A stretch of 34,501 nucleotides of DNA from Betaproteobacteria bacterium (GTDB taxonomy: Bacteria > Pseudomonadota > Gammaproteobacteria > Burkholderiales > SG8-39): positions 1 through 34,501 of the forward strand of contig JADJPT010000030.1 of assembly GCA_016713125.1 (NCBI GenBank), written 5' to 3'. Both the position numbers and the translations under genes were made by a program. The notes under the pieces were generated by a model. The model was not told the origin of the DNA, made no database searches, and saw only the letters and a program-made list of their open reading frames with translations. This document shows positions 16,388 through 24,497 of this stretch, one piece after another. The number at the start of each line of letters is the position of its first letter. Position 1 is the stretch's first letter.

Positions 16388-17928
16388 ATGTTTGAAGCAT
16401 CCGAGATCGGTCACAGCATCGACAAGGCGAAGTTCGCGCGCGAGGAACCTAGGCTGCGCGCCGAACTGCTCGACGCGCAGTACGCGCTCAAGGAGTACGG
16501 CAAGTTCCCCGTGATCGTGCTGATCGGCGGGGTCGATGGCGCCGGCAAGGGCGAGACCGTCAACATCCTGAACGAATGGATGGACCCGCGCCACATCCAC
16601 ACCGCGGCCTTCGCGCCGCCCTCGGAGGACGAGCGCCAGCGTCCGCGCATGTGGCGCTACTGGATGTCGCTGCCGCCGCGCGGCCGCATCGGCATCATGT
16701 TCGGCTCCTGGTACACCGAACCGATCGTCAATCGCGTCTACGGCCTGAGCAGCCGGGCCCAGCTGGACGCCTCGATCGAGGAGATCAACCGCTTCGAGGA
16801 GATGCTGGCCCGCGAGGGCGCGCTGATCCTGAAGTTCTGGTTCCATCTTTCGAAGAAGGACCAGAAGAAACGCCTCGAAGCCATCGACAAGGACAAGAAG
16901 CGCACCTGGCGGGTCACCAAGGCCGACTGGAAGCAGTTCGAGTACTACGACAAGTTCTTCCGCGTTTCGGAGCACACGCTGCGCCTGACCTCCAACGGCC
17001 ATGCGCCCTGGGTGGTGGTCGAGGGCAAGGATCCGCGCTACCGCTACCTGACGGTGGGCAAGATCCTGCTCGAGGCGATCAAGAAGCGCCTGGCCGAGAA
17101 GCCCGGCTCCAAGGACACGCAGTCGCACGCCGCCCCCATCGTGCGGCCGATCGACAACAAGGACATCCTCAGGCAGATGGACCTCAGCCTGAAGCTGACC
17201 GACACCGAATACAAGTCCCAGCTGGAGAAATGGCAGGGCAAGCTGGCGATGCTGGCGCGCGACGAGCGCTTCGTCCGCCTGGGCGTGACGGTCGCCTTCG
17301 AGGGCATGGACGCGGCCGGCAAGGGCAGCACCATCCGGCGCCTGACCGGCGCGCTGGATGCGCGCCAGTACCACATCATTCCGGTCGCCGCGCCGACCGA
17401 CGAGGAGCGCGCCCAGCCCTACCTGTGGCGCTTCTGGCGCCACCTGCCGCGCAAGGGCCGCATCACGATCTACGACCGCACCTGGTACGGCCGCGTGCTG
17501 GTGGAGCGCATCGAGGGCTTCTGCTCGGAGGCCGACTGGATGCGCGCCTACGGCGAGATCAACGATTTCGAGGAGCAGCTGGTGCGCTACGACACCGTGC
17601 TGCTGAAGTTCTGGATGCAGATTTCCAAGGAAGAGCAGTTGCGCCGTTTCAAGGAGCGCGAAGTCACCCGCTTCAAGCGCTTCAAGATCACCGCCGAGGA
17701 CTGGCGCAACCGCAAGAAGTGGGACCTTTACCAGAACTCCGCGGCCGACATGATAGAGCGCACTTCCACCGAGATCGCGCCTGGACCCTGGTCGAAGCCA
17801 ACGACAAGAAGCACGCCCGCATCAAGGTGCTGAAGACCGTGGTGCGGCGTATCGAGCAGGCCATCGACGAGCTGCCGGTGCTGGCCGGCGCACCGGCGCC
17901 CGCCGGGAAGAAGCCTAGGAAGCCCTGA
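16388..17928 (+). CDS. pap: Polyphosphate:AMP phosphotransferase (two-domain PPK2 class II), frameshifted near the 3' end
   Basis: The enzyme transfers phosphate from polyphosphate to AMP, making ADP. The N-terminal PPK2 domain has Walker A IGGVDGAGKGETVN (about residues 46-59). The C-terminal domain has FEGMDAAGKGSTIRRL (about 300-315) and the Walker-B-like IYDRTWYGRVLVER. In the N-terminal copy the latter reads MFGSWYTEPIVNRV, consistent with class II enzymes where only the second domain is catalytic. ATG 16388 has AGGGGG upstream; a GTG at 16367 is possible but less likely. At 17780-17782 one base is missing: inserting a base restores EIAPWTLVEANDKKHARIKV and an end at 17928 (513 residues). 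As written the frame stops at 17833 after a foreign tail. A possible FNR/ANR site lies upstream. Confidence 0.9.
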
Positions 17929-18341
17929 CGCGGGCCGCTGCGGCGGCCCCCCACCTGCACGATGCGGATCGGCCGGCTGTCGCCGTTCGGCATCTCGAGC
18001 CGGCTCTCGCAGCCCGTGCTGCGTCCGAGCAGGGCGCGGCCCAGCGGCGAGAACACCGAGAGGCTCTGCGTGTCCGGGTCGGCATCGCGCGGATAGACGA
18101 CGCTGACTTCGCGGCGCACGCCCTCCGCCAGATCCTCGTAGAGCACCCGGGAGTTCATGGTCACCACACCGGGGGGCATGCTCGCCGCGGGCAGAATCTC
18201 GGCGCTGCCGAGCAGTTCCTCGAGCGCCTCCTGGGCGCTGCCCGGCAGGCGCTGGGAGCGTGGCAATCCGTCGGCCAGTTCGCTGAGGCGGGTGGCGTCG
18301 GGTTCGCTGATGCGTACGGTGTCGTTTTGTGTCGTTGCCAT
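17915..18341 (-). CDS. rnk: Rnk-family regulator of nucleoside diphosphate kinase (GreA/GreB-like C-terminal domain)
   Basis: Rnk proteins have a short coiled N-terminus and a GreA-type C-terminal domain; they bind RNA polymerase and compete with Gre factors. Here residues 1-50 are helical and polar. From about 57 the domain reads PPGVVTMNSRVLYED, VSVVYPRDADPD and LSVFSPLGRALLG, all typical. The ATG at 18341 gives the usual length to that domain. As written the frame does not stop where expected but runs antisense through the 3' end of the phosphotransferase gene to 17688. The change of character falls at a run of six C at 17947-17952. With one base fewer the protein ends at 17915 after 141 residues, normal for Rnk. 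I give the corrected end; the literal frame is 17688-18341. Confidence 0.8.
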
Positions 18342-18660
18342 GTCAGTCTCTGTGTATGGCCGCGGCCGTCCTTCGTAAAGGGCCTGACCGGCGGCGGGTA
18401 TGCAAAGTGGTCGGCGTGCGCCCTTACGGCGCGCGTTCGATGGGTGGTTCGAGGCGGCCCGGTAACCGGCCGCAATGTGCGCTCTTGCGAGCGGGCGGCG
18501 GGAGTTACCGGGCGACGGGAACGAAGGCCATGCGGGCCTCCGTGCCGGCCGCCTGCACGACCGTGGCGCGCACGACAGCGCTCGCAGGCGCGGGGCGCGC
18601 GGTGCGGGGCTGCAGGTACGTGTGGTCGGCGTGCATGATGGCGGTCGTTCTGGTCGATGC
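18342..18660. other. Non-coding interval upstream of rnk
   Basis: No credible gene was found between the rnk start and the terminator at 18661. Frames here are Arg/Ala-rich shadows. The only structure noted is an inverted repeat at 18454-18473 (GCGGCC...GGCCGC around GGTAACC, one-base bulge). It could lie in the rnk leader or be an operator. No convincing promoter hexamers were identified. Confidence 0.5.
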
Positions 18661-18689
18661 AAATGAAAACCGCGGGCAGGTGCCCGCGG
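18661..18689 (-). terminator. Intrinsic terminator of the minus-strand leuCD-like operon
   Basis: On the minus strand CCGCGGGCA and its complement TGCCCGCGG (9-bp perfect stem, two-base spacer, so the top pairs probably open to form the loop) are followed at once by TTTTCATTT. It lies about 50 bp downstream of the leuD-like stop at 18742, in the right orientation to end that operon. Confidence 0.8.
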
Positions 18690-18741
18690 CAGGCCGGACT
18701 ATACCGCAATACCTGCGCGGGTCAAGCCGGTCGCGCTGCGC

Positions 18742-19371
18742 TCAGGCGTTGTAGATCCAGGGCCGGCGTGCGCGGTCGGCCGCCTGCCAGGCGGCGATCT
18801 CCGCCTCGCGCCTGAGCGTGAGGCCGATGGGGTCCAGGCCCTCGAGCAGGCCGGTCTTGCGCAGCGGGTCGATCTCGAATCGGTGCTCGGCGCCCCCGGG
18901 TGCGATCACCACCTGTCGCGCCAGGTCGACGGTCAGCGACACGGGGCTCGCGGCGGCCAGCAGCGCGCCGCCCAGGGCTTCCACCACCGCCTGCGGCAGG
19001 CGGATTGCCAGCAGCCCGTTCTGGAAGCAGTTGCCGTAGAAGATCTCGCCGAACGAGGGCGCGATCACGCAGCGAAAGCCCATGCCGGCAATCGCCCAGA
19101 CGGCCATCTCGCGCGAACTGCCGCAACCGAAGTTCACCCCGCCGACCAGGATCCCCGCGCCGGCGAACTGCGGGCGGTTGAGCGGAAACGCCGGGTCGGG
19201 GGCGCCGCTGTCGCCATTGCCGCCGGTGAAGCGCGCCATCTCGAAGGCGTAGTCGCCCAGGCGCTCGCGCGGCGTGCGCGAGCAGCGCTCGACGCGTATC
19301 ACCAGGTCGGTGTCGACGTTGGGCTTCAGATACGCGGCCGCCGGGGCGGTGAGGGTGGTGAATTTCTGCAT
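18742..19371 (-). CDS. LeuD-like small subunit of an aconitase-superfamily hydro-lyase
   Basis: This 209-residue swivel-domain subunit partners the LeuC-like protein encoded just upstream. Diagnostic segments are PNVDTDLVIRVERCS near the N-terminus, VNFGCGSSREMAVWAI (about 80-95) and VIAPSFGEIFYGNCFQNGLL. In leucine-pathway LeuD the first motif continues NVDTDQIIPKQFL and the second ends REHAPWAL. The substitutions here, notably VIRVERCSRTPRERLGDYAFE, point to a paralogue with another hydroxy-diacid substrate. It starts 17 bp after the leuC-like stop, and a strong terminator follows. No leuA or leuB is present. Candidate reactions include maleate, citraconate or dimethylmaleate hydration; leucine synthesis remains possible if these genes lie elsewhere. 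Confidence 0.88.
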   Translation of the reverse strand: MQKFTTLTAPAAAYLKPNVDTDLVIRVERCSRTPRERLGDYAFEMARFTGGNGDSGAPDPAFPLNRPQFAGAGILVGGVNFGCGSSREMAVWAIAGMGFRCVIAPSFGEIFYGNCFQNGLLAIRLPQAVVEALGGALLAAASPVSLTVDLARQVVIAPGGAEHRFEIDPLRKTGLLEGLDPIGLTLRREAEIAAWQAADRARRPWIYNA

Positions 19372-19388
19372 GGTCGATGCGGCCCGCG

Positions 19389-20753
19389 TCAGACCGGAAA
19401 ATCGCGCACGTCGGCGATCTCGCCGGCCAGCGCGGCGGCGGCGGCCATCGCCGGGCTGGCGAGGTGCGTGCGTGCGCCCGGGCCCTGGCGGCCGACGAAA
19501 TTGCGGTTGGAGGTCGACACGCAGCGCGCCTGCGGCGCGACCAGCTCGCCGTTCGCGCCCACGCACAGCGAACAGCCCGGTTCGCGCCACTGGAAGCCGG
19601 CCTCGAGGAACACCTCGTGCAGTCCCTCGGCTTCGGCGGCGCGCTTCACGCCGATCGAGCCGGGCACCACCCAGGCTTCGACATGCGCGGCGACCTTGCC
19701 CGAGCGGGCGACCGCGGCCGCGATGCGCAGGTCCGAGAGCCGCGAGTTGGTGCACGAACCGATGAACACGCGATCGACCCGCGTGCCGGCGATCGGGCGG
19801 CCGGCGGCGAGACCCATGTAGTCGAGGGCGTCGCGCTTGGGACTGTCGGGGATGCTCGCGTCGACGTCCATCACGTCCTCCGGGCTGGTGCCCCAGGTGA
19901 TCTGCGGCGCGAGCGAGGACACGTCCAGGCCCACTTCGCGGTCGAAACGCGCGTCCGCATCGCCGGGCAGGGATTGCCAGTGCGCCAGGGCCGCGTCCCA
20001 GTCGCGGCCCTTGGGCGCGAGGCGGCGACCCTGCAGATAGGCGTAGGTCTTCTCGTCGGGAGCCACCATGCCGATCTTGGCGCCCAGCTCGATCGACAGG
20101 TTGCACAGGGTCATGCGCGCCTCGACCTCGAGCGCGCGCACCGCGCTGCCGGCGTACTCGACGGCGTAGCCGCTGCCGCCGGCGGCGCCGACCCGGCCGA
20201 TCAGCGCGAGGATCATGTCCTTGGCGTACACCCCGCGCGGCAGGCTGCCGGTGAAGTTCGCGCGCAGGGTGCCGGGCTTGCTCTGCACGATGGTCTGCGT
20301 GGCCAGCACGTGCAGCAGCTCGGAGGCGCCGATGCCGAAGGCCAGCGCGCCCAGCGCGCCGTTGGTGCAGGTATGGCTGTCGGCGCACAGCACGGTGGCG
20401 CCGGGCAGCGTGAAGCCCAGCTCCGGGCCGATCACGTGCAGGATGCCGGAACCGTCCTCGCCGACGTCGAAGTAGCGCACGCCGGCCCCGGCGCATTCGG
20501 CGCGCATGGCGTCGATCATGCGGATCGTCCAGGGCGCGGCGCCGGCGCGACCCGGGTTGGTGGTGACCACGTGATCCGTGCTGCCGATGGTGAGCGCGGG
20601 GTTGCGCAGCTTCAGGCCGCGCGCGGCGAGGTCGGGAAAGGCGCGGCTCGAGCTGAGTTCGTGGATCAGGTGGCGATCGACGTGCAGCAGCTGCGCGCCG
20701 CCGCCGAGCTCGGCGATGACGTGCGCGTCCCACACCTTGTCGAACAGGGTCAT
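19389..20753 (-). CDS. LeuC-like large subunit of an aconitase-superfamily hydro-lyase
   Basis: This 454-residue [4Fe-4S] subunit carries the cluster ligands in FIGSCTNSRLSD (about residue 340) and EPGCSLCVGANGE (about 398-401). Other family landmarks are LLHVDRHLIHE, DSHTCTNGALGALAFGIG, ITWGTSPEDVM and TSNRNFVGRQG. Compared with biosynthetic LeuC, several usually fixed positions differ: DSHTCTNGALG against DSHTSTHGAFG, and a TGSLPRGVYAKD segment. ATG 20753 gives the standard MTLFDKVWDAH start; in-frame ATG 20759 and GTG 20768 are alternatives, none with a good ribosome-binding site. It sits between a DapA-like gene and the leuD-like gene in a catabolic-looking operon, so I read it as a maleate/citraconate-type hydratase subunit. 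The substrate is inference. Confidence 0.88.
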   Translation of the reverse strand: MTLFDKVWDAHVIAELGGGAQLLHVDRHLIHELSSSRAFPDLAARGLKLRNPALTIGSTDHVVTTNPGRAGAAPWTIRMIDAMRAECAGAGVRYFDVGEDGSGILHVIGPELGFTLPGATVLCADSHTCTNGALGALAFGIGASELLHVLATQTIVQSKPGTLRANFTGSLPRGVYAKDMILALIGRVGAAGGSGYAVEYAGSAVRALEVEARMTLCNLSIELGAKIGMVAPDEKTYAYLQGRRLAPKGRDWDAALAHWQSLPGDADARFDREVGLDVSSLAPQITWGTSPEDVMDVDASIPDSPKRDALDYMGLAAGRPIAGTRVDRVFIGSCTNSRLSDLRIAAAVARSGKVAAHVEAWVVPGSIGVKRAAEAEGLHEVFLEAGFQWREPGCSLCVGANGELVAPQARCVSTSNRNFVGRQGPGARTHLASPAMAAAAALAGEIADVRDFPV

Positions 20754-20779
20754 GCCCATGCGCGGCACCGGCGTTTTGT

Positions 20780-20799
20780 CAATTTACGCAAGCCAATTG
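20780..20799. promoter_or_regulatory. Inverted repeat upstream of the leuC-like gene
   Basis: CAATT-N10-AATTG lies in the 95-bp gap between the DapA-like stop and the leuC-like start. The layout, two AT-rich arms with ten bases between, is like LysR-type boxes. It may mark an internal promoter or operator; no LysR gene is in the window. Confidence 0.35.
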
Positions 20800-20834
20800 C
20801 CATGAACCCGGCTCTGCGAGCGGATCTTGCGAAA

Positions 20835-20851
20835 TGAAAGTCTGACTTTCA
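20835..20851. repeat. Short perfect hairpin at the DapA-like stop codon
   Basis: TGAAAGT-CTG-ACTTTCA is a 7-bp inverted repeat that includes the stop codon of the DapA-like gene (minus strand). It is followed on that strand by TTTCG. It is too weak for a confident terminator but could cause partial attenuation before leuCD. Confidence 0.45.
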
Positions 20852-21775
20852 GCCGGCCAGACCGGGCATGTCGAAGCCCGCCGCCTCGAGTTCGGCGATC
20901 ACCTGCCGTTCCTGCGCGGCGGCGAGTTCGACCAGCGGCGGACGCACCGTGCGCCATTCGGGGTCCTTGCCCCAGTGCGCGATGATCGCCTTCAGCGCCG
21001 GGATCATCGGCACCTTCTGCACGATGTGCCGCGTGGCCGTGATGCCGGCCTGCAGCTGGTCGGCGTTGGCCGCCATCCAGTTGCGGTACACGTGGTCGAT
21101 CGGGCCGGGGTTGACGTTGCCGGTGGCGGTGATGCAGCCCTTGCCGCCGTTGCGCATGTTGTCGAGCAGGAAGGTCTCGCTGCCGGCGAACACATCGAAG
21201 CCGCGTGCGGCGAAGCGGTCGAGCATCGCCTTGGTGTTGTTCCAGTCGCCCGAGGAATCCTTCACGCCGGCGATGGCCTGCGGGTACTTCTCGAGCAGGC
21301 GCTCGATCAGGCCCAGGGTGATGGGCACATGCGACACCGGCGGGATGTGGTACAGGTACAACTGCAAGCGCGCGTCGCCGACGCGTTCGATGACCTCGGC
21401 GAAGTTGCGGTACAGGCCCTCGTCGGACACGCCCTTGTAGTAGAACGGCGGCAGCATCAGCACGCCGGCGCAGCCCATCTTCACGGCGCCGGCGGTGAGC
21501 CTGACCGAGTCGCTCAGCGCGCAGGCGCCGGTGCCGGGCATCAGCGCCGAGGCCGGCACCCCGCCCTTGACCAGTGCATCGAGGAGTTCGAGCTTTTCCT
21601 CGACCGACATCGAGTTGGCTTCGCTGTTGGTGCCGAACACGGCCAGGCCCGAGCAGCCGTTGGCGAGCAGCCACTTGCAGTGCGCGACGAACCTGCCGGC
21701 GTCCGGCGAGAGGTCCTTCCTGAACGGCGTGACGACCGGCGAGAGCACGCCGGTGATGCGTTTGGCTGCGGCCAT
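20849..21775 (-). CDS. DapA/NanA-superfamily class I aldolase
   Basis: This 308-residue TIM-barrel protein of the dihydrodipicolinate synthase/N-acetylneuraminate lyase superfamily forms a Schiff base with a 2-oxo acid such as pyruvate. The active-site lysine is Lys172 in AGVKDSSGDWNN, and the general-base tyrosine is Tyr142 in LYLYHIPPVSH. The carboxylate-binding loop, GTTGE in DapA, is GTNSEAN here (about 49-55), so lysine synthesis is unlikely. This variant occurs in proteobacterial catabolic operons with Bug receptors. AAAGGAG precedes the ATG at 21775. It follows the Bug gene by 14 bp. A 2-keto-3-deoxy acid, or 4-hydroxy-2-oxo acid, aldolase is the likeliest role; the substrate cannot be read. 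Confidence 0.88.
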   Translation of the reverse strand: MAAAKRITGVLSPVVTPFRKDLSPDAGRFVAHCKWLLANGCSGLAVFGTNSEANSMSVEEKLELLDALVKGGVPASALMPGTGACALSDSVRLTAGAVKMGCAGVLMLPPFYYKGVSDEGLYRNFAEVIERVGDARLQLYLYHIPPVSHVPITLGLIERLLEKYPQAIAGVKDSSGDWNNTKAMLDRFAARGFDVFAGSETFLLDNMRNGGKGCITATGNVNPGPIDHVYRNWMAANADQLQAGITATRHIVQKVPMIPALKAIIAHWGKDPEWRTVRPPLVELAAAQERQVIAELEAAGFDMPGLAG

Positions 21776-21789
21776 GCGGGCTTGCTCCT

Positions 21790-22755
21790 TTACTGGGGCT
21801 GGATGCCGGCTTGCTTGACGATGCGGCGATACACGCCGATCTCGTCGCGCACGAACTTCGCGAATTCGTCCGGCTTCATGGGGTTGGGGATGATGCCGAG
21901 CTTGGCGAACTGGTCCTTCACTTCCGGCACCTGCAGCGCTGCGGTGACCGAGGCGTTCAGCTTCTGCACCACCGCGGGCGGGGTGCCGGCCGGCGCCCAC
22001 AGGCCGAACCACAGCGTCATGTTGTAGGCCGACAGACCTTGCTCGGCGATGGTCGGCACGTTGGGCATGACCTCGGCGCGCGTTCTGGTCGACACGCCCA
22101 GCGCGGTCAGCTTGCCGTCCTTGATCAGGTTCAGGCCGGCGTTGATCGGCGCCATGTAGAAGCTGGTGCGGCCGCTCATCACGTCCTGGATGGCGTCCGG
22201 CGAGCCCTTGAACGGGATGTGCAGCATCCTGGCGCCGGCCAGGTCGACCACGTACTCGGCCGCCAGGTGGGTGGAGGTGCCGATGCCGGCCGAGGCGAAC
22301 GGGATGTCGCCGGGCCGGGCCTTGGCCGCGTCGATCAGCGCCTTGAGGCTCTTGTAGGGGCTGTTGCCGGCGGTGACCATCACGTAGGGCGTCATGCCCA
22401 GCAAGGCCACGTCGATGGTGTCCTTCAGCGGGTCGTAGGGCAGGCTCTTGTAGATGGCCGGGTTGGCCGCGTGCGACGAGGACTGCACCAGCAGCGTGTA
22501 GCCGTCCGGGTCGGACTTGATCACCGCCTGGGTGCCGATGATGCCGCCGGCGCCCGGCCGGTTCTCGACCACCACGGGCTGGCGCATCGATTCGCTCATG
22601 TGCTTGCCGAGGATGCGCCCGGCGATGTCGGCGCCCGAGCCCGGGGTCAGCGGGATGATGAAACGTATGGGTTTGCTGGGGTAGTCCTGCGCCGCGGCCA
22701 GGCCGCTGGCGGTCAGCAGGGCCGCGCACAGCGCGGACTTGATCAGTGCGTTCAT
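21790..22755 (-). CDS. Tripartite tricarboxylate transporter substrate-binding protein (Bug family)
   Basis: This 321-residue periplasmic solute-binding protein has a signal peptide ending LAAAQDYPSKPIRFI (cleavage near residue 22). Family motifs are IIPLTPGSGADIAGRI (first substrate loop, about 34-49), VVENRPGAGGIIGT (about 61-74), DPDGYTLLVQSSSHA, MLHIPFKGSPDAI and LWFGLWAPAGTPP. Bug proteins capture organic acids for the TctAB permease or act as orphan receptors; no tctA or tctB is in the window. The ligand is probably the substrate or an intermediate of this operon, but it is not predictable. The stop lies 14 bp before the DapA-like start. Confidence 0.95.
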   Translation of the reverse strand: MNALIKSALCAALLTASGLAAAQDYPSKPIRFIIPLTPGSGADIAGRILGKHMSESMRQPVVVENRPGAGGIIGTQAVIKSDPDGYTLLVQSSSHAANPAIYKSLPYDPLKDTIDVALLGMTPYVMVTAGNSPYKSLKALIDAAKARPGDIPFASAGIGTSTHLAAEYVVDLAGARMLHIPFKGSPDAIQDVMSGRTSFYMAPINAGLNLIKDGKLTALGVSTRTRAEVMPNVPTIAEQGLSAYNMTLWFGLWAPAGTPPAVVQKLNASVTAALQVPEVKDQFAKLGIIPNPMKPDEFAKFVRDEIGVYRRIVKQAGIQPQ

Positions 22756-22805
22756 GTCGTCTCCGGCTTCTGCTTTTTTGTCTGGTTTGCGGGTGCTGCG
22801 GATGC

Positions 22806-23618
22806 CTAGGGTTTGCGCGCCGGCTCGACCCGGGCGAGGAAGCCGCGCAGCGCCTGGTTGAAGGCCGTGGGCTGTTCGATGTTGGACAGGTGGGCGGCGT
22901 CCTCGACGATCACCAGCTCCGAGTGGCAGATCACCCGGTGCAGGACGATCGACTGCTCGACCGTGGTCGACATGTCCTGGCGTCCGGTGATGATCAGCGT
23001 CGGCGCCGCGATCTTCAGCAGCATGGTGGTCTGGATCATGTCGCGCACCGCGGCGGCGCAGCCCGCATAGCCCTCGGCATCGATGGCCAGCAGCATCTTG
23101 CGTATCTCGGCCACGGTGTGCGGCTCGCGCGCGGCAAAGGCCGGGGTGAACCAGCGGCCCAGCGTGCCGTCGACCAGCGTGGCGGTGCCTTTGCTGCGCG
23201 CCGTGGCGATGCGCTCGTCCCACATCGCGCGTCCGGCCATCGGCGTCTCGCTGGCGGTGTCGCACAGGCCGAGCGAGAGCACGCGCCCGGGGTAGCGCGC
23301 GCCGACCTGCTGCATCAGCATGCCGCCGATGGACAGGCCGGCGCAGTGCGCCCGGTCGATCTTCAGCGCGTCGAGCAGGCCGATCGCATCGTCGGCCAGC
23401 TGCGCCAGCGTGTACGGCCCGGGCGTCACGCTGGTGCCGCCGTGGCCGCGCTTGTCGTAGCGCAGCACGCGGTAGCGATCGGCCAGCGCGGGAACGGTGC
23501 GATCCCACATCGTGTGGTTCGACATCAGGCTGTTGGCGAGCAGCACCACCGGCCCGTCCTGCGGGCCGTCGAAGCGATAGGCGACTTCGAGGTCGCCGAC
23601 TTTGATCTTGCCGGTCAT
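22806..23618 (-). CDS. Alpha/beta hydrolase, 3-oxoadipate enol-lactonase-like
   Basis: This 270-residue cytosolic hydrolase of the PcaD-like group has the nucleophile elbow AGLSIGGM with Ser96. The acid is probably in GRQDMSTT (about 216), and the histidine in DAAHLSNIEQP (about 244). The oxyanion region reads LLANSLMSNHTMWD, and RVLRYDKRGHGGTS is the usual family strand. PcaD opens 3-oxoadipate enol-lactone to 3-oxoadipate, but no other beta-ketoadipate genes are present. Here the enzyme more likely opens a lactone, or cleaves a C-C bond or ester, within the operon's own pathway. It lies 19 bp after the 3-hydroxyisobutyrate-dehydrogenase-like gene; AAGGAAA precedes its ATG. Confidence 0.9.
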   Translation of the reverse strand: MTGKIKVGDLEVAYRFDGPQDGPVVLLANSLMSNHTMWDRTVPALADRYRVLRYDKRGHGGTSVTPGPYTLAQLADDAIGLLDALKIDRAHCAGLSIGGMLMQQVGARYPGRVLSLGLCDTASETPMAGRAMWDERIATARSKGTATLVDGTLGRWFTPAFAAREPHTVAEIRKMLLAIDAEGYAGCAAAVRDMIQTTMLLKIAAPTLIITGRQDMSTTVEQSIVLHRVICHSELVIVEDAAHLSNIEQPTAFNQALRGFLARVEPARKP

Positions 23619-23637
23619 GCGTGCGTTTCCTTTCTCG

Positions 23638-24495
23638 TCACATGTAGAGGCGGGCGATGTCCTGCACCGATTGCGCCTCGGGGTACTTGTAGAGCACTTC
23701 GAGCCAGCGGTCGCGCACGTTCTTCAGCCCGCGCAGGTCCATGCCCAGGGCATCGGACTCCTCGATCGCCAGGGTGATGTCCTTGACTACGTGCTTGGGG
23801 AAGAAGCCCGGCGTGAAATCGCCGCGGAAGGCCATCGCCGCCTGGATGCGCAGCGCCTTGGAATCCGCGGTGCCGGTCTGCATGGTGGCCAGCACGGTTT
23901 CGCCGTCCAGCCCGGCCTTGCGCGAGAAGAACAGGCCTTCGATGGCCGCCAGCACGTTCTGCGTGACGATGATCTGGTTGACCAGCTTCGCGCGCTGGCC
24001 CTGGCCCGCGGCGCCGAAATGCACGATGGTCTTGCCCATCGCCTCGAGCAGGGGCTTCGCAGCCTCGAAATCGGCCGCCTCGCCGCCGGCGAGGATGGTC
24101 AACCTGCCCCCGCGTGCGCCCTTCACGCCGCCGGTCACCGCCGCGTCGAGCGCTCGCAGGCCCTTGGCTGTTGCGGCCGAGTGGATGCGCTCGGCCAGAC
24201 GCGGGCTCGAGGTGGTCATGTCGATCAGCAGGGCGCCCGGCGCGGCCTTGGCGAGCACGCCCGCGGCGGAGAAGTACACCTCTTCGACGTCGCTCGGCGC
24301 GCTGACCATGGTGATGACCGCCTGCGCGCCCTGCACCGCCTCGGCGATGGTCGCGGCGTAGCGTGCGCCCTTGCCGACCAGTGGCTCGGCCTGCGCCTTG
24401 CGGCGCGAGCAGGCCGTGAGCGTGTGTCCGGCGGCGATCAGGTTGGCGGCCTGCGGCAGGCCCATCATTCCCAGTCCGACGAAAGCGATGTTCAT
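23638..24495 (-). CDS. 3-Hydroxyisobutyrate dehydrogenase-family beta-hydroxyacid dehydrogenase
   Basis: This 285-residue NAD(P)-dependent oxidoreductase has the nucleotide-binding motif FVGLGMMGLPQAANL (5-19), the substrate segment DAAVTGGVKGARGG (about 118-130) and catalytic Lys170 in RAKLVNQ. Residues 30-33 read SRRK after the second strand, which suggests NADP(H) preference. Members oxidise 3-hydroxyisobutyrate, tartronate semialdehyde, 2-(hydroxymethyl)glutarate or gamma-hydroxybutyrate. Its pairing with a LeuCD-like hydratase recalls the hydroxymethylglutarate dehydrogenase and dimethylmaleate hydratase of anaerobic nicotinate breakdown; that is a parallel, not proof. The gene begins 2 bp after the Bug gene ends. 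Confidence 0.92.
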   Translation of the reverse strand: MNIAFVGLGMMGLPQAANLIAAGHTLTACSRRKAQAEPLVGKGARYAATIAEAVQGAQAVITMVSAPSDVEEVYFSAAGVLAKAAPGALLIDMTTSSPRLAERIHSAATAKGLRALDAAVTGGVKGARGGRLTILAGGEAADFEAAKPLLEAMGKTIVHFGAAGQGQRAKLVNQIIVTQNVLAAIEGLFFSRKAGLDGETVLATMQTGTADSKALRIQAAMAFRGDFTPGFFPKHVVKDITLAIEESDALGMDLRGLKNVRDRWLEVLYKYPEAQSVQDIARLYM

Positions 24496-24497
24496 GT

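Noticed and set aside
18342..18741. Several plus-strand frames of 60-140 codons in the rnk-leuD interval.
   Set aside because: Composition is Arg/Gly/Ala-biased as in antisense or random GC-rich frames, no family motif is present, and no ribosome-binding sites support them.
18742..20753. Standard leucine biosynthesis leuCD.
   Set aside because: No leuA or leuB is adjacent, key motifs deviate, and the operon partners are catabolic; kept as family-level calls without gene symbols.
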